This document shows positions 29,340-39,691 of a stretch of 64,000 nucleotides of DNA, one piece after another. The first letter of the stretch is position 1. Each line of letters opens with the position of its first letter. Under the pieces are notes generated by a model that saw only the letters and a program-made list of their open reading frames with translations, did no database searches and was not told the origin of the DNA. The stretch is from Thiomicrorhabdus chilensis DSM 12352 (GTDB lineage: Bacteria; Pseudomonadota; Gammaproteobacteria; Thiomicrospirales; Thiomicrospiraceae): positions 1,331,460 through 1,395,459 of the forward strand of contig NZ_KI519609.1 in NCBI RefSeq assembly GCF_000483485.1. The letters run 5' to 3'. The position numbers and the translations under genes are program-made.

Positions 29340-29343
29340 CTAT

Positions 29344-29418
29344 GCGGGAATAGCTCAGCGGTAGAGCACAACCTTGCCAAGGTTGGGGTCGCGAGTTCGA
29401 TCCTCGTTTCCCGCTCCA
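29344..29418 (+). tRNA. tRNA-Gly (GCC)
   Basis: Acceptor GCGGGAA/TTCCCGC, anticodon loop TTGCCAA with anticodon GCC, T-loop GTTCGATCC, encoded CCA. Only four bases separate it from the first tRNA-Glu. Confidence 0.95.
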
Positions 29419-29519
29419 TTTTTAGATTGGTTCATTTGATGTGCTTCTAGGTCAGTACACGAATTCAGTTGAGCAAATCGCTTGTTGAAATACAAGCTGA
29501 ATGAATTTCATTCAAATCT

Positions 29520-29595
29520 GTCCCGTTCGTCTAGAGGCCTAGGACACGGCCCTTTCACGGCTGTAACAGGGGTTCGACTCCCCTACGGGACGCCA
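29520..29595 (+). tRNA. tRNA-Glu (TTC), second copy
   Basis: Identical over 76 bases to the copy at 29264, consistent with recent duplication or gene conversion; the flanks differ. It is followed by the operon terminator. Confidence 0.95.
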
Positions 29596-29601
29596 CATTT
29601 T

Positions 29602-29628
29602 AAAGCCCACCTTATGGTGGGTTTTTTT
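29602..29628 (+). terminator. Terminator of the tRNA operon
   Basis: CCCACC/GGTGGG stem with a TTAT loop followed by seven T residues, about 10 bp after the last tRNA. Confidence 0.88.
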
Positions 29629-29824
29629 ATTTCTGGCGTTTGAATTTTCCCGCTGTTACACTATTTATATCAGCGCAATGTCTGCCTGACTCTCTTTTCT
29701 ACACCGTCGTAGTCTCAACAATCTCTCTTCTTGATAATTAGTGCTAAAAACGATTTTTGCAATCGTATTTTCACATACATTGGTTACAATGAAGTTTTAC
29801 TCACATTACTTTTCAGGGGTGCTT

Positions 29825-31273
29825 ATGTCGCAAGCAGATATCGGACTCATTGGCCTTGCAGTCATGGGACAAAACTTGGTTCTTAATATGGCCGATCACG
29901 GTTTTTCGGTCTCGGTATTCAATCGTAGCCCCGAAAAAACAAGGGATTTTTTATCGGGCGAGGCGGTTAACAAGTCGATTATCGGCACCTATTCATTAGC
30001 AGAATTTGTTGGATCCCTCAAAGCACCCCGCAAAGTCATGCTGATGGTCAAGGCCGGCGAAGTGGTCGATGCTTTCATAGAGCAGCTATTACCCTTGCTC
30101 GACAAGGGAGACATCATCATTGACGGCGGCAATTCTCTTTATACTGACTCGACAAGAAGAACTCAGGAGCTTGCAGAAAAAGGCTTCTTGTTCATAGGCA
30201 CTGGCGTATCAGGTGGAGAAGAGGGCGCACGCAACGGCCCATCCATCATGCCCGGCGGAAATCAGCAGGCCTGGTCAGCGGTCAAGCCTATTTTTCAGGC
30301 GATTTCAGCCAAAGCCGATCAACAACCCTGCTGTGACTGGGTAGGAGACGGCGGTGCCGGCCATTATGTCAAAATGGTTCATAACGGCATTGAATACGGC
30401 GACATGCAGTTGATTTCAGAAGCCTATCAATTAATGCGCGAAGGCTTGGGCATGAGCGCCGAGGAATGTCATGAAACCTTTGCGCAGTGGAACCAAGGAG
30501 TGCTCGATTCATACCTGATTGAAATCACCGCCGACATCCTCACATTCAAGGATACCGATGGGAACCCTCTGATTGACAAAATTCTGGATGCAGCCGGTCA
30601 AAAGGGAACTGGTAAATGGACCGGCATCAGCTCACTGGAAATGGGCGTGCCCTTAACGTTGATTACCGAATCGGTATACGCACGCTGCCTGTCTGCCTTA
30701 AAAGACGAACGTGTCACCGCTTCCAAAATCTATCCACGTGCTTCTCAGCCAAGCGATGCAAATCGAACCGAGGTTTTACAGGCGATTCATGATGCGCTCT
30801 ATGCCTCAAAAATCATCTCTTACACACAAGGCTATATGCTCATGAAAGAGGCGGCCAAAGAATTTGGCTGGGATTTGAATTACGGTGGCATCGCACTGAT
30901 GTGGCGCGGCGGCTGCATTATTCGCAGCACCTTCCTCGGCGAAATTAAACGCGCCTACGATGAAGCTCCTGAACTCCAGAACCTGCTTCAGGACAACTTT
31001 TTTGAACAGGCAATCAAAACCAGTGAAGCCAACTGGCGCAAGGCGATTATTTTCGGGATCCAGCAGAGTATCCCAACACCAGCATTAAGCTCAGCTTTGG
31101 CCTTTTTTGACGGCTATCGTAGCGAAAAGGTCTCGGCCAATATGTTGCAAGCTCAACGTGATTATTTTGGTGCCCATACTTATGAACGTATCGATGCCCC
31201 AAGGGGGGAGCGCTTTCATACGGACTGGATTCAATCGGGCGGCAAGATCAGCTCCACGAGCTATGAGGTTTAA
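29825..31273 (+). CDS. gnd: 6-phosphogluconate dehydrogenase, decarboxylating
   Basis: Oxidises 6-phosphogluconate to ribulose-5-phosphate with NADP. The 482 residues start [21 protein letters not shown] at the ATG at 29825, supported by AGGGGT upstream; the open frame extends to a GTG at 29741 that lacks the family N-terminus. Conserved blocks include [30 protein letters not shown] and [13 protein letters not shown]. First gene of gnd-zwf-pgl: all three oxidative pentose phosphate enzymes in one operon, with zwf starting two bases after the stop. CAGGCCTG at 30266 encodes part of QQAW. Confidence 0.95.
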   Translation: MSQADIGLIGLAVMGQNLVLNMADHGFSVSVFNRSPEKTRDFLSGEAVNKSIIGTYSLAEFVGSLKAPRKVMLMVKAGEVVDAFIEQLLPLLDKGDIIIDGGNSLYTDSTRRTQELAEKGFLFIGTGVSGGEEGARNGPSIMPGGNQQAWSAVKPIFQAISAKADQQPCCDWVGDGGAGHYVKMVHNGIEYGDMQLISEAYQLMREGLGMSAEECHETFAQWNQGVLDSYLIEITADILTFKDTDGNPLIDKILDAAGQKGTGKWTGISSLEMGVPLTLITESVYARCLSALKDERVTASKIYPRASQPSDANRTEVLQAIHDALYASKIISYTQGYMLMKEAAKEFGWDLNYGGIALMWRGGCIIRSTFLGEIKRAYDEAPELQNLLQDNFFEQAIKTSEANWRKAIIFGIQQSIPTPALSSALAFFDGYRSEKVSANMLQAQRDYFGAHTYERIDAPRGERFHTDWIQSGGKISSTSYEV

Positions 31274-31275
31274 TC

Positions 31276-32775
31276 ATGCCAAATAATAACACGCCTTGCA
31301 CCTATGTCATTTTCGGTGCAACCGGCAACCTTTCGCTCACCAAGCTGATGCCAGCCTTCTACCACCTGGAAACTGAAGGACGATTGGCTGACGATTTAAA
31401 CATCGTCGCCATTGGCCGTCGCGACCTGACGGATGCCGACTGGCAGAATATGATTGTCGAACACATCAATAAAACCGCGCGAGGTGGGCTTTGCGACGTC
31501 ACTTTCAAAAAGTTCACAAAACGCCTGACTTATTTCAAAATGGACATCAATGATAAACGTAAGTACCCGAAACTACTGGATTTTATTGTTGACAAGGGCT
31601 GGTCTCGCAATATGGCGTTTTATCTGTCGATGAGTCCATCGGATTTCGGCCCGGTTGTCCAGCACCTTGGCGAATCTGACCTTTTGGATCAAACGCAAGG
31701 CTGGAAACGCGTGGTGTTAGAGAAACCGTTCGGTTATGACCTGGATTCTGCGAAAGCGCTGCAATACCAGTTGAACCATTACCTGGAAGAAGAGCAGACT
31801 TACCGTATTGATCATTATTTAGGGAAAGGCATGGTGCAAAACATCATGGTATTCCGCTTTGCCAACCTGCTGATGGAACCCTTGTGGAACCGCAACTACA
31901 TCGACCACATTCAGATTACCCACTCTGAAGACCGTCCAGTGGGAAGCCGTGCCGGGTATTACGACACCAGCGGTGCAATGCGCGATATGATCCAAAGCCA
32001 CTTATTACAATTATTAGCGTTGATTGCGATGGAACCTCCGGCCTCTATGGAAGCCGAAGCTTTACGTGATGAAAAGGTCAAACTTCTAAATTCTATTCGC
32101 CCCATTACCAAAAAGAACGTCAATGCCCAAGCCTACCGAGCTCAGTATGGTGAAGGCGTGATTCATGAACAAGCGGTTAAATCCTATCTGCAGGAAGAGG
32201 GGGTAAACGAAGACAGCGTGACCGAAACTTACGCCGCACTGAAGCTCTATATCGACAACTGGCGCTGGGAAGGGGTACCTTTTTATCTGCAGACCGGCAA
32301 GAATATGCCTAAAAGCCAGACCTTGATCTCAATCTGTTTCAAACATCCGCCACAGCAATTTTTCAAGGCTTCGCAAGTCAAGAAAATGGAACCCAACTGG
32401 ATTGTGTTCAGCATCCAACCAGAGGAATCCATCAAAATTGAAATGACCGCAAAACAGCCAGGCCTGGAAATCAATACCCGTCAAATCAGCCTAGACGCCA
32501 GTTTGTGTCATGCAGAAGGGTACACCATTGATGCCTACGAAGAGCTGTTACTTGATGTCATCAAAGGCGACCGATCCCTCTTCCTGCGCTATGACGAAGT
32601 CAAGGCCGCATGGAGTGTTGTCGACCCCATCATTCAAACCTGGGCTTCCAATACCAGCTATATTGACACCTATCCATCCGGATCATGGGGACCCAAGGAC
32701 TCCAGCAAATTATTTGATCAGCCGGGACAGGAGTGGCGACAAAGTGCCGAACTCGAAGAGTCACTTTGTGAATAA
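31276..32775 (+). CDS. zwf: Glucose-6-phosphate 1-dehydrogenase
   Basis: Makes 6-phosphogluconolactone and NADPH, the first step of the oxidative pentose phosphate pathway. The 499 residues contain IFGATGNLS (nucleotide binding), [10 protein letters not shown] and the active-site [13 protein letters not shown]. It begins two bases after gnd and overlaps pgl by eight bases. In an autotroph this branch would supply reducing power and pentoses from stored hexose, an inference. Confidence 0.95.
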   Translation: MPNNNTPCTYVIFGATGNLSLTKLMPAFYHLETEGRLADDLNIVAIGRRDLTDADWQNMIVEHINKTARGGLCDVTFKKFTKRLTYFKMDINDKRKYPKLLDFIVDKGWSRNMAFYLSMSPSDFGPVVQHLGESDLLDQTQGWKRVVLEKPFGYDLDSAKALQYQLNHYLEEEQTYRIDHYLGKGMVQNIMVFRFANLLMEPLWNRNYIDHIQITHSEDRPVGSRAGYYDTSGAMRDMIQSHLLQLLALIAMEPPASMEAEALRDEKVKLLNSIRPITKKNVNAQAYRAQYGEGVIHEQAVKSYLQEEGVNEDSVTETYAALKLYIDNWRWEGVPFYLQTGKNMPKSQTLISICFKHPPQQFFKASQVKKMEPNWIVFSIQPEESIKIEMTAKQPGLEINTRQISLDASLCHAEGYTIDAYEELLLDVIKGDRSLFLRYDEVKAAWSVVDPIIQTWASNTSYIDTYPSGSWGPKDSSKLFDQPGQEWRQSAELEESLCE

Positions 32776-33496
32776 GCTACCTGAAAACTGGAGACTGTTC
32801 GACTCAGCGGAAGAAGTCGCTCAGTACACCAGCCACAAAATCATGGAACTGGCAGATGAAGCTATTTCCGAAAGAGGGGCATTTCATCTTGTAACGGCGG
32901 GGGGTACAACGCCCCTTTCAATCTACCGAATTCTGGCGGAATTGGACAGGTCACATTCAACTAAAATGAATTGGGACAAATGGCACGTTTATTTGGGCGA
33001 TGAACGCTGTTTACCGAAAAACGACCCGGAACGCAACAGTGTGTCTCTGAATGAGTGCTGGCTGGGAAAAAGTCGCATCCCCAAATCACAGATTCACATG
33101 ATCCCAGCCGAACTCGGCGCCAAAGAGGCGGCGGTAATCTATGAAAAAATTGTCAAGGGCGTTTTTTTTGATTGTGTGCTGCTGGGCATGGGAGAGGACG
33201 GTCACACGGCCAGCCTGTTTCCCGGCCATTGCCATGAACACGAACAGAAGCATTTGGTTCAAACCGAGTTTCACTCCCCCAAACCGCCGGCTGAGAGAGT
33301 CACCCTGTCAAGCAAGTGCCTGAGTCAATCTCGACATCTGTTCAAACTGGTAACAGGGTCGAGCAAACAAGAGGCCGTTGGCAAGTGGCTCGCTGGCGCG
33401 GCACTCCCGATAGCCGAAATCCAGGCCACGCACACGCAAGTGTTTATCAGCGATGACAGTCTACCTAAAAAAGTATCCAACCCCACAACCGAATAA
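32768..33496 (+). CDS. pgl: 6-phosphogluconolactonase
   Basis: Hydrolyses the lactone formed by Zwf. The product is about 242 residues from the GTG at 32768, whose frame begins [11 protein letters not shown]; it overlaps the zwf end by eight bases, suggesting coupling. Motifs: [25 protein letters not shown] and [14 protein letters not shown], all DevB/Pgl type. One base separates its stop codon from the convergent relA stop. Confidence 0.93.
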   Translation: MNKLPENWRLFDSAEEVAQYTSHKIMELADEAISERGAFHLVTAGGTTPLSIYRILAELDRSHSTKMNWDKWHVYLGDERCLPKNDPERNSVSLNECWLGKSRIPKSQIHMIPAELGAKEAAVIYEKIVKGVFFDCVLLGMGEDGHTASLFPGHCHEHEQKHLVQTEFHSPKPPAERVTLSSKCLSQSRHLFKLVTGSSKQEAVGKWLAGAALPIAEIQATHTQVFISDDSLPKKVSNPTTE

Positions 33497-33497
33497 G

Positions 33498-35642
33498 TTA
33501 GATTTTAGTAATCGAAGCAGCTTCAACATTTTGAATCTGTTCGATCTGGTCCAATACATCTCCTAAAGGAGTATGGATTTCCATCTCCAGGGTCAACAAC
33601 ATCGTCACAGAACGCTCATTACTGTCGGTATGCGTTTTTGAGTCCAACAGATTGATGTCGAGATCGGTCAATACACTCATGACATCCCGCAACAGTCCTT
33701 TACGGTCAAACGCGGTAATTGACAACTCCGCCGTAAAGCCTTCAGAGCTGGCTTCGGTCTGATCACTCCATGAGACCTCAATGATTCGCTGACGCTCATC
33801 ATGCGTTAGGTTCAGTATATTTGGACAATCACTGCGATGCACGGTAATGCCGCGGCCTCGAGTCACGTAACCGACAATATCGTCCCCTTTTTGCGGGTGA
33901 CAACAAGGGGCAAGTTGGGTCTTGAGCTGGGTTGCACCTACCACATACACGGGGCGATCATGCGGAATCTCTTCATCGTAAGCGGGGCGCTTAAACCCAA
34001 ACACTTTTTGCTGAGGTTTCAATTGCTCTTGAATCGAGTTGGCAAGTTGACGTTCGTTGATCTGTCCCTTACCGATCGCTTCATACAACTCCTCTTCAGA
34101 CTCCACCCTAAAGCGTTTTACAATCAACTTGGCTTTGACTTGAGTGGCATTCAAACGCTTAATTTCCCGATTAAACAGGGATTCTCCAGCATGAATGTTC
34201 TGGGTTCTATCTTGCTTGTTAAACCAGTTTTTTACTTTATTACGGGCACTGCTGCTGTTCAGATAACCCAAATTTGGATTCAGCCAATTACGGCTCGGCC
34301 CACCATGCTTAACCGAGAGGATTTCAACCTTATCACCGGTTTTCAGCCGAGTGCTCAGCGGCTGGATTCGACCGTTTATTTTGGCTCCTCGACACCCGTG
34401 TCCGAGCTCGGTATGAATGCTGTAGGCAAAATCCAGCGGTGTCGCCCCTTGGCGAAGGGTCATGATTTCATTCTGAGGGGTCATCACATAGATGTGCTGG
34501 CTTTTCAGCTCAGTACTGATCTCTTTAAAGACATCCGGATCGTTCGGGTTTTCCAGAAGCTGTCTAACATTGGCGATGCTCTTTTCCAGGTTTTTATCAA
34601 CCCCTTTTCCGCCTTCTTTATAACGCCAGTGCGCTGCCACCCCATATTCAGCGTAGTGGTGCATATCATTGGTACGAATCTGAATCTCAACCGTTTTGCC
34701 TTCTGGCCCCAAGATCACCGTATGAATCGACTGATAACCGTTATCCTTTGGACTGGTAATGTAATCGTCAAACTCATCTTTAATATAACTCCAATGACTG
34801 TGAATGAGTCCCAAAACCTCATAGCACTCTTTTATGGAATCGACATAAATCCTTACCGCTCTGAGATCAAACAATTCGTCAATCGGCAAGTTCTTGCGTT
34901 GCATCTTCTTCCAGATACTGTAGATGTGTTTAGGGCGTCCAGAGATTTTAGCCTCGATATTCTGCGACTTTAACAAGGTCTGTAAAATATCAATCACCGA
35001 CTGAATGTACTTTTCCCTGCCATGTCGTTTCGAATCAAGTTGACTGGCAATGTCCTTGTACTGTTCGGGATGCAAAAAACGGAAAGAGAGATCTTCCAGC
35101 TCCCACTTGAGCTGGGCGATCCCAAGACGGTTCGCCAGCGGCGAAAAAATCAGTTGAGTTTCTTCGGCTATCTGCTTGCGCACCGCCGGTTCTTCAAATT
35201 TCAAATGCCTTAGACGTGCAACTCGATAAGCCAGCTTGACAATCATAATGCGAATATCGGTTGTCATGGCCAGAAGCATCTGGCGTAAACGCTCGTTTTG
35301 CACATCCGAACGATGACTGATGTCAAAGTCTTTAAACTGATTCAGAAAACGGATACCTTCAACCAATTCTGCAGTTGATTCACCGAAATGCTCGACTATG
35401 AAGTCCTGATTATAAATCTCTTCAACATTCGCATCACTTAATAATGTTGCAACCAATGTATCGGCGTCGACCTTAAGATCGGCCAGAATTTTGGCCACAT
35501 CCATACTGCGAACCACCGACTTCTCGGGCAGGGTTTCAGCCTCCAACGCAATCTTGCAGGCGAGCTGGCATTTTTCAAGCTCAACCCCTGTCAGCTCTTC
35601 AGAATGAAAAAGAAGTTTAAAAAGTTGGATGGCATTCTTCAT
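33498..35642 (-). CDS. relA: RelA-type (p)ppGpp synthetase
   Basis: Makes (p)ppGpp on ribosomes during amino-acid starvation. The 714 residues have the RelA/SpoT order: N-terminal pseudo-hydrolase, synthetase, TGS, helical, zinc-finger-like and ACT domains. The hydrolase site lacks the SpoT HD motif (around LLSDANVEE), and the synthetase has the EFDD segment of RelA rather than the RxKD of SpoT. GYQSIHTV and KTVEIQIRT mark the active site; CCHPQKGDDIVGY is the conserved cysteine region; the ACT domain begins near VEELSITA-type text at residue 640. Partner of dksA, also in this window. Confidence 0.93.
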   Translation of the reverse strand: MKNAIQLFKLLFHSEELTGVELEKCQLACKIALEAETLPEKSVVRSMDVAKILADLKVDADTLVATLLSDANVEEIYNQDFIVEHFGESTAELVEGIRFLNQFKDFDISHRSDVQNERLRQMLLAMTTDIRIMIVKLAYRVARLRHLKFEEPAVRKQIAEETQLIFSPLANRLGIAQLKWELEDLSFRFLHPEQYKDIASQLDSKRHGREKYIQSVIDILQTLLKSQNIEAKISGRPKHIYSIWKKMQRKNLPIDELFDLRAVRIYVDSIKECYEVLGLIHSHWSYIKDEFDDYITSPKDNGYQSIHTVILGPEGKTVEIQIRTNDMHHYAEYGVAAHWRYKEGGKGVDKNLEKSIANVRQLLENPNDPDVFKEISTELKSQHIYVMTPQNEIMTLRQGATPLDFAYSIHTELGHGCRGAKINGRIQPLSTRLKTGDKVEILSVKHGGPSRNWLNPNLGYLNSSSARNKVKNWFNKQDRTQNIHAGESLFNREIKRLNATQVKAKLIVKRFRVESEEELYEAIGKGQINERQLANSIQEQLKPQQKVFGFKRPAYDEEIPHDRPVYVVGATQLKTQLAPCCHPQKGDDIVGYVTRGRGITVHRSDCPNILNLTHDERQRIIEVSWSDQTEASSEGFTAELSITAFDRKGLLRDVMSVLTDLDINLLDSKTHTDSNERSVTMLLTLEMEIHTPLGDVLDQIEQIQNVEAASITKI

Positions 35643-35895
35643 GTCGCTATTTTGAGTTTATTGAGTAATAGCCCATATTATAACCGTCGAGACGCTAAAG
35701 TCTGATGCTAATCCCCATTTTTTCAAATTCTACGGTCCTCAATAAATGCCATAGGCATGTATCAGTTTCTATATTAAAAAATAATCTCAAGCATGCAGTT
35801 TTCACTTCATGCTCTATAAACCGAGCCTTTCTGAAAATCTAGGTTATCTGAGATATAATCACTTCAATTCAACCTAATCCAGCAGTACAACCTTT

Positions 35896-36969
35896 ATGAA
35901 GCAAACCGAATACCACCAAGCCAGTAACAGTGCCCAGAATTTCAGCGTGGCACCTATGCTGGACTGGACGGATAGACATTGCCGTTTTTTTCATCGCCAG
36001 CTCTCTCAACAGGCCTGGCTGTATTCAGAAATGGTTACCACCGGAGCGATCATTCACGGGGACAACCTACCGCGTTTTCTGGGACACAATCCTGAGGAAG
36101 TTCCAGTCGTGCTTCAACTTGGCGGTAGCGATGCCAAAGACCTGGCCACTTGTGCAAGGCTGGGAGAGGAGTGGGGGTATTCCGAAATCAATCTGAACGT
36201 AGGCTGCCCAAGCGACCGCGTACAAAACAATATGATCGGTGCCTGCTTGATGGGCTATCCGCACATCGTGGCTGAAGCGGTCACTGCAATGAAGGCCGTC
36301 ACTTCAATCCCGGTCACGGTCAAATGTCGAATCGGCATCGACAATCAGGAAGATTTTGAGCTTTTGAGAATATTCATAGCAGGCCTGGTGGAAGCACAAG
36401 TCGACGGCGTTGTCATTCACGCGCGAAAAGCTTGGCTGCAAGGACTTTCTCCAAAAGAAAACCGTGAAGTGCCGCCTTTGAATTACGGCTGGGTGCATCG
36501 CATCAAAACTGAATTTCCAGAACTTCCAGTCGCCATCAACGGCGGAATCAAGTCACCCCAGCAAGGGCTAATCCACCTAAAACCCTATCAGGCGGATGAT
36601 ATTATTTATCCTGCGGTGGATGGCGTGATGCTTGGACGGGCAGTTTACGAGCAACCATATTTATTAAGTGAGATCGATTCACTTTACTATGGTAGTAGCC
36701 AACCGGCTCCCAGCCGCCAACAAGTGCTTGAAAACATGTATCCCTACCTCGAACGGCACCTTTCCGATGGTGGGAAATTGATCCAGGTTACACGACACAT
36801 GCTGGGGCTGTTTCACGGCCTGCCCGGGGGCCGGATCTGGCGTCGCCATTTATCGCAAAACGCCTTTAAAAAAGAGGCGGGCATCGAGGTCGTGGAGACA
36901 GCCTATCAGATGGTCGTCGCTGAAATTGCCCGCATGGATGAAAAACTCCCAAAAGAGGGGACATCATGA
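35896..36969 (+). CDS. dusA: tRNA-dihydrouridine synthase A
   Basis: An FMN enzyme reducing uridines 20/20a in the tRNA D-loop. The start SVAPMLDWTDRHCRFFHR is the DusA hallmark; the catalytic cysteine is Cys104 in NVGCPSDRVQ, and ARKAWLQGLSPKENR is also DusA-type. 357 residues. It overlaps the next gene by four bases (ATGA), and two CAGGCCTG repeats lie at 36010 and 36380. Confidence 0.95.
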   Translation: MKQTEYHQASNSAQNFSVAPMLDWTDRHCRFFHRQLSQQAWLYSEMVTTGAIIHGDNLPRFLGHNPEEVPVVLQLGGSDAKDLATCARLGEEWGYSEINLNVGCPSDRVQNNMIGACLMGYPHIVAEAVTAMKAVTSIPVTVKCRIGIDNQEDFELLRIFIAGLVEAQVDGVVIHARKAWLQGLSPKENREVPPLNYGWVHRIKTEFPELPVAINGGIKSPQQGLIHLKPYQADDIIYPAVDGVMLGRAVYEQPYLLSEIDSLYYGSSQPAPSRQQVLENMYPYLERHLSDGGKLIQVTRHMLGLFHGLPGGRIWRRHLSQNAFKKEAGIEVVETAYQMVVAEIARMDEKLPKEGTS

Positions 36970-38609
36970 CATTTCTAGAGGTGCCATTTCGGGAAAAGGA
37001 TCAGGCCAAATCGCTTGGTGCTCGCTGGGATAATATCAGTAAAAAATGGTATGTGCCCACCGAATTGAAAGACGAGCTCAACAAGTTTGAACGCTGGCTT
37101 CCAACGTCTGAACTTGGCGCACAATCCAACTCAAATCAAGTCAATCTGCCCGATTCTCAAAATGATTTGCCGCTTGCAATGGATACCCAATCCCAAAAGG
37201 GCGCGCCCCTGTCTCAGGTGCTCAAGAAGGTGCAAATGGCGTTGCGCCAAAAATTCCCCGGCGGCACCTGGGTCATTGCCGAAATTGCCAACCTCAACCG
37301 TAACCGCGGGCATATTTACCTTGAACTGTCCGAAACCAATGCACAAGGCCAAACCTTGGCAAGCTGTCGTGCTATGATTTGGCAAAGCCAAGTCGAACGC
37401 CTGCTGGGGCGTTTCAGCCTTGAGACGGGCAGTGAGTTGGCGGTCGGACAAAAAATATTGCTACTGGCCGAGATCAACTTCCATGAGCAATATGGATTCT
37501 CTTTTGTCATCCAAGACATAGATCCGACCTTTACTCTGGGAGAGCTTGAAGCCAAACTCAATTCAATCCGCAAGCAGTTGATTCAAGAGAAGCTCTATGA
37601 GCTGAACAAACGCTACACCTTGCCTAACGACTTTTTCAGAATCGCAGTCATCGCGCCACTAGCCGCGGCTGGCCTGGGAGATTTCAGAGCGGACGCCGAC
37701 CAACTTCAGCAGGCTGGATTATGCGAGTTTAAATATTTCTACAGCGCTTTTCAGGGAGATCAGGTCGAAACCGAAATGTTGGCGGCGCTGGATGCCATTG
37801 AGTCACTGCATGCAACCAATCCATTTGATGCCCTGGTTATCTTACGTGGAGGTGGCGCCAAACTCGATTTGAACCAGCTCAACCTCTACCCTCTGGCCAA
37901 ACGTATTTGTGAAGCCAAGCTTCCGGTGCTCAGCGGAATAGGGCATGAACGTGACAACACCATTCTCGACGAAGTAGCCCACACTCGTTACGACACACCC
38001 AGCAAAGTCATTGCCGACATCCGCAACCGAATTTTTCAGCAGGCGCATACGGCCAGACAAAACTGGCTGCAAATTGAACAAACCAGCCGGTTACAAGTGA
38101 AACAACTTCACCATCAACTGGATCAGTTGGACCACACCATTCAGAATAATAGTCAGGCCTGTCTGTTTTTCTGGAAAGACAATTTGGAACCATTAAAATA
38201 CCAGCTCCAGCGCCAAACGCGGCAAAAGCTCAACACCACCCAAGAAACCCTGGAACAGCTCCAGAACAGAATACTGACCGCCATCAACCAGCAAATCGAT
38301 CGCAGCAAACTTCATCTTGAGCAAAACCACCAGGCAATCCTGTTAGAGGCCAAACGCAGCCTGGACTATCAGCATAGCCAGATTATCCAGTGGATTGCTT
38401 TTATATTGAGTTCGGGCCCAAAAACCCAATTAAACCGCGGGTTTGTGATGGCCAAAAACGAGCAGGGCATGCCCATTAAAACAGCAAAAGAGGCCAAACG
38501 GCTTGGACATCTGCAGCTACAATTTATCGATGGCAGCCTGGAGGCGGAAATCCCCAAAAAGGCGACGATCAAACCGCCTGAAAACAACCTCAATGAGGTG
38601 GATAAATAA
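36966..38609 (+). CDS. xseA: Exodeoxyribonuclease VII large subunit with added N-terminal DUF5710-like domain
   Basis: Exonuclease VII degrades single-stranded DNA from both ends. The 547 residues are about 90 longer than E. coli XseA (456). Residues 3-45 (LEVPFREKDQAKSLGARWD, then KKWYVP) match the DUF5710 pattern, more usual in plasmid and primase-type proteins; a 35-residue linker follows. The OB fold starts near residue 83 (SQVLKKVQMALRQKFPGGTWV), then the catalytic domain (LRGGGAKLDLNQLN, LSGIGHERDNTILDEVAHTRYDTPSKV) and coiled coils. It overlaps dusA by 4 bp and precedes xseB. The frame is continuous across the junction. Confidence 0.93.
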   Translation: MTFLEVPFREKDQAKSLGARWDNISKKWYVPTELKDELNKFERWLPTSELGAQSNSNQVNLPDSQNDLPLAMDTQSQKGAPLSQVLKKVQMALRQKFPGGTWVIAEIANLNRNRGHIYLELSETNAQGQTLASCRAMIWQSQVERLLGRFSLETGSELAVGQKILLLAEINFHEQYGFSFVIQDIDPTFTLGELEAKLNSIRKQLIQEKLYELNKRYTLPNDFFRIAVIAPLAAAGLGDFRADADQLQQAGLCEFKYFYSAFQGDQVETEMLAALDAIESLHATNPFDALVILRGGGAKLDLNQLNLYPLAKRICEAKLPVLSGIGHERDNTILDEVAHTRYDTPSKVIADIRNRIFQQAHTARQNWLQIEQTSRLQVKQLHHQLDQLDHTIQNNSQACLFFWKDNLEPLKYQLQRQTRQKLNTTQETLEQLQNRILTAINQQIDRSKLHLEQNHQAILLEAKRSLDYQHSQIIQWIAFILSSGPKTQLNRGFVMAKNEQGMPIKTAKEAKRLGHLQLQFIDGSLEAEIPKKATIKPPENNLNEVDK

Positions 38610-38670
38610 TGGATTCCCGTCCAACCAAATCCATCACTTTACCTAACGTTTTACTACCTAAAGGATAACC

Positions 38671-38898
38671 ATGAGCCAAGCATCCGATAGCTTTAAAAAC
38701 AATTACGCCAAACTTCAAGAGATCGCGCAAAAACTATCCAATACCCAAGAAGTGGATATTGACGAACTGGTGCCCATGGTCGACGAGGCCACTCGCGCTT
38801 ACCAGCTGTGCAAATCTCGCATCGAAGCGGTCGAAAGCGCACTCAGTAAACGCCTGGAAAAGGATTCCGACTCAGAAGACGACAATCAAGAGTCATAA
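38671..38898 (+). CDS. xseB: Exodeoxyribonuclease VII small subunit
   Basis: A 75-residue partner of XseA. FKNNYAKLQEIAQKLSN and the VDELVPMVDEAT segment are typical of the family, with an acidic C-terminal tail. It is 61 bp after xseA; arsC follows after 3 bp. In many gammaproteobacteria xseB is linked to ispA, which is absent here. Confidence 0.9.
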   Translation: MSQASDSFKNNYAKLQEIAQKLSNTQEVDIDELVPMVDEATRAYQLCKSRIEAVESALSKRLEKDSDSEDDNQES

Positions 38899-38901
38899 GG
38901 T

Positions 38902-39270
38902 ATGCCAAGCGCCAAAATTTACCACAACCCGCGCTGCTCAAAAAGCCGCAACAGTTTGCAAATCCTGTTGGATCATCAATTTGAAGTCGAAGAGGTGCGC
39001 TACCTGGAAACTCCACCGAGCAAAGAGGAGCTCATGGAATTGTGCCAGCTGATGCACACCACACCACTGGAAATCATGCGCACTGGGGAGAGTCTTTTCA
39101 AAAAACTCGGGCTCAGCAAACACGATCAGCGAAGCGATGACGAATGGTTTGAAATTCTTGTCAACAATCCAAAACTCATCGAAAGACCCATCGTCAAAAT
39201 TGGCGGCCGAGCGATTATGGGTCGGCCACCGGAAAACGTTTTGCACTTGATACAATCGATTCAAAACTAG
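38902..39270 (+). CDS. arsC: Arsenate reductase (glutaredoxin-type, ArsC)
   Basis: A 122-residue ArsC-family enzyme that reduces arsenate to arsenite with glutathione and glutaredoxin. The catalytic cysteine is in YHNPRCSKSRN (Cys12), and the three arginines that bind arsenate in the E. coli plasmid enzyme are present (IMRTGE, ERPIV, GRPPE). No other ars gene is nearby, so it may serve a housekeeping or YffB-like role. It starts three bases after xseB, part of the same transcript. Confidence 0.85.
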   Translation: MPSAKIYHNPRCSKSRNSLQILLDHQFEVEEVRYLETPPSKEELMELCQLMHTTPLEIMRTGESLFKKLGLSKHDQRSDDEWFEILVNNPKLIERPIVKIGGRAIMGRPPENVLHLIQSIQN

Positions 39271-39394
39271 AAAACTGAATCGCAAGAGTTTTAAAAAGCC
39301 AACCTTAATTAAACGCAATCATTAAAAACGATGGATTTTTTAAGGCAGGTTTCACTTCATGTATAGGTTGAATCCCAATTCAGCTAAAAATGAG

Positions 39395-39402
39395 CAGGCC
39401 TG
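39395..39402. repeat. CAGGCCTG repeat, intergenic copy after arsC
   Basis: Both sides carry the extended arm (CTCATTTT on the left read outward, TCTATTTT on the right). It may act as a weak terminator for arsC. Confidence 0.8.
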
Positions 39403-39548
39403 TCTATTTTACCAATCCAAAAAACCCCATCCTCATCAGATTAAAATTCGCCAATCCCTAAACGTCATTCGACAACCGATCAAAGCCATCAAATAAAGAA
39501 TACAAAAGAGAGCATACCCCCAATAATCACACCCCAAATCCAATTTAA

Positions 39549-39564
39549 CATAATATATATTATG
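39549..39564. promoter_or_regulatory. 16-bp AT palindrome
   Basis: CATAATATATATTATG is a perfect palindrome with GC-flanked ends. It could be an operator or a chance feature of AT-rich DNA; no gene start lies near. Confidence 0.3.
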
Positions 39565-39601
39565 CGAACTAATAATCAAGTATCTGACACCACATAAAAA
39601 C

Positions 39602-39623
39602 CCGTTCGACCAAGCCTGAACGG
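39602..39623 (-). terminator. Minus-strand hairpin with T tract (distal)
   Basis: CCGTTC/GAACGG stem with a ten-base loop; read on the minus strand it is followed by GTTTTT. It is about 190 bp beyond the stronger terminator at 39794, so it could end a separate short RNA rather than the gene at 39845. Confidence 0.5.
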
Positions 39624-39691
39624 ACTTTCAACCTGCATAACACACAAACTTCCTCTCATCGTCCCGAGATGAAAAATGCATTATGCGCATT

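Noticed and set aside
29741-29824. Longer N-terminus of gnd starting at a GTG
   Set aside because: The family N-terminus begins at the ATG at 29825, which has its own ribosome site.
33837-34973. 378-codon open frame opposite relA
   Set aside because: Entirely inside relA; composition follows from antisense reading of a long gene.
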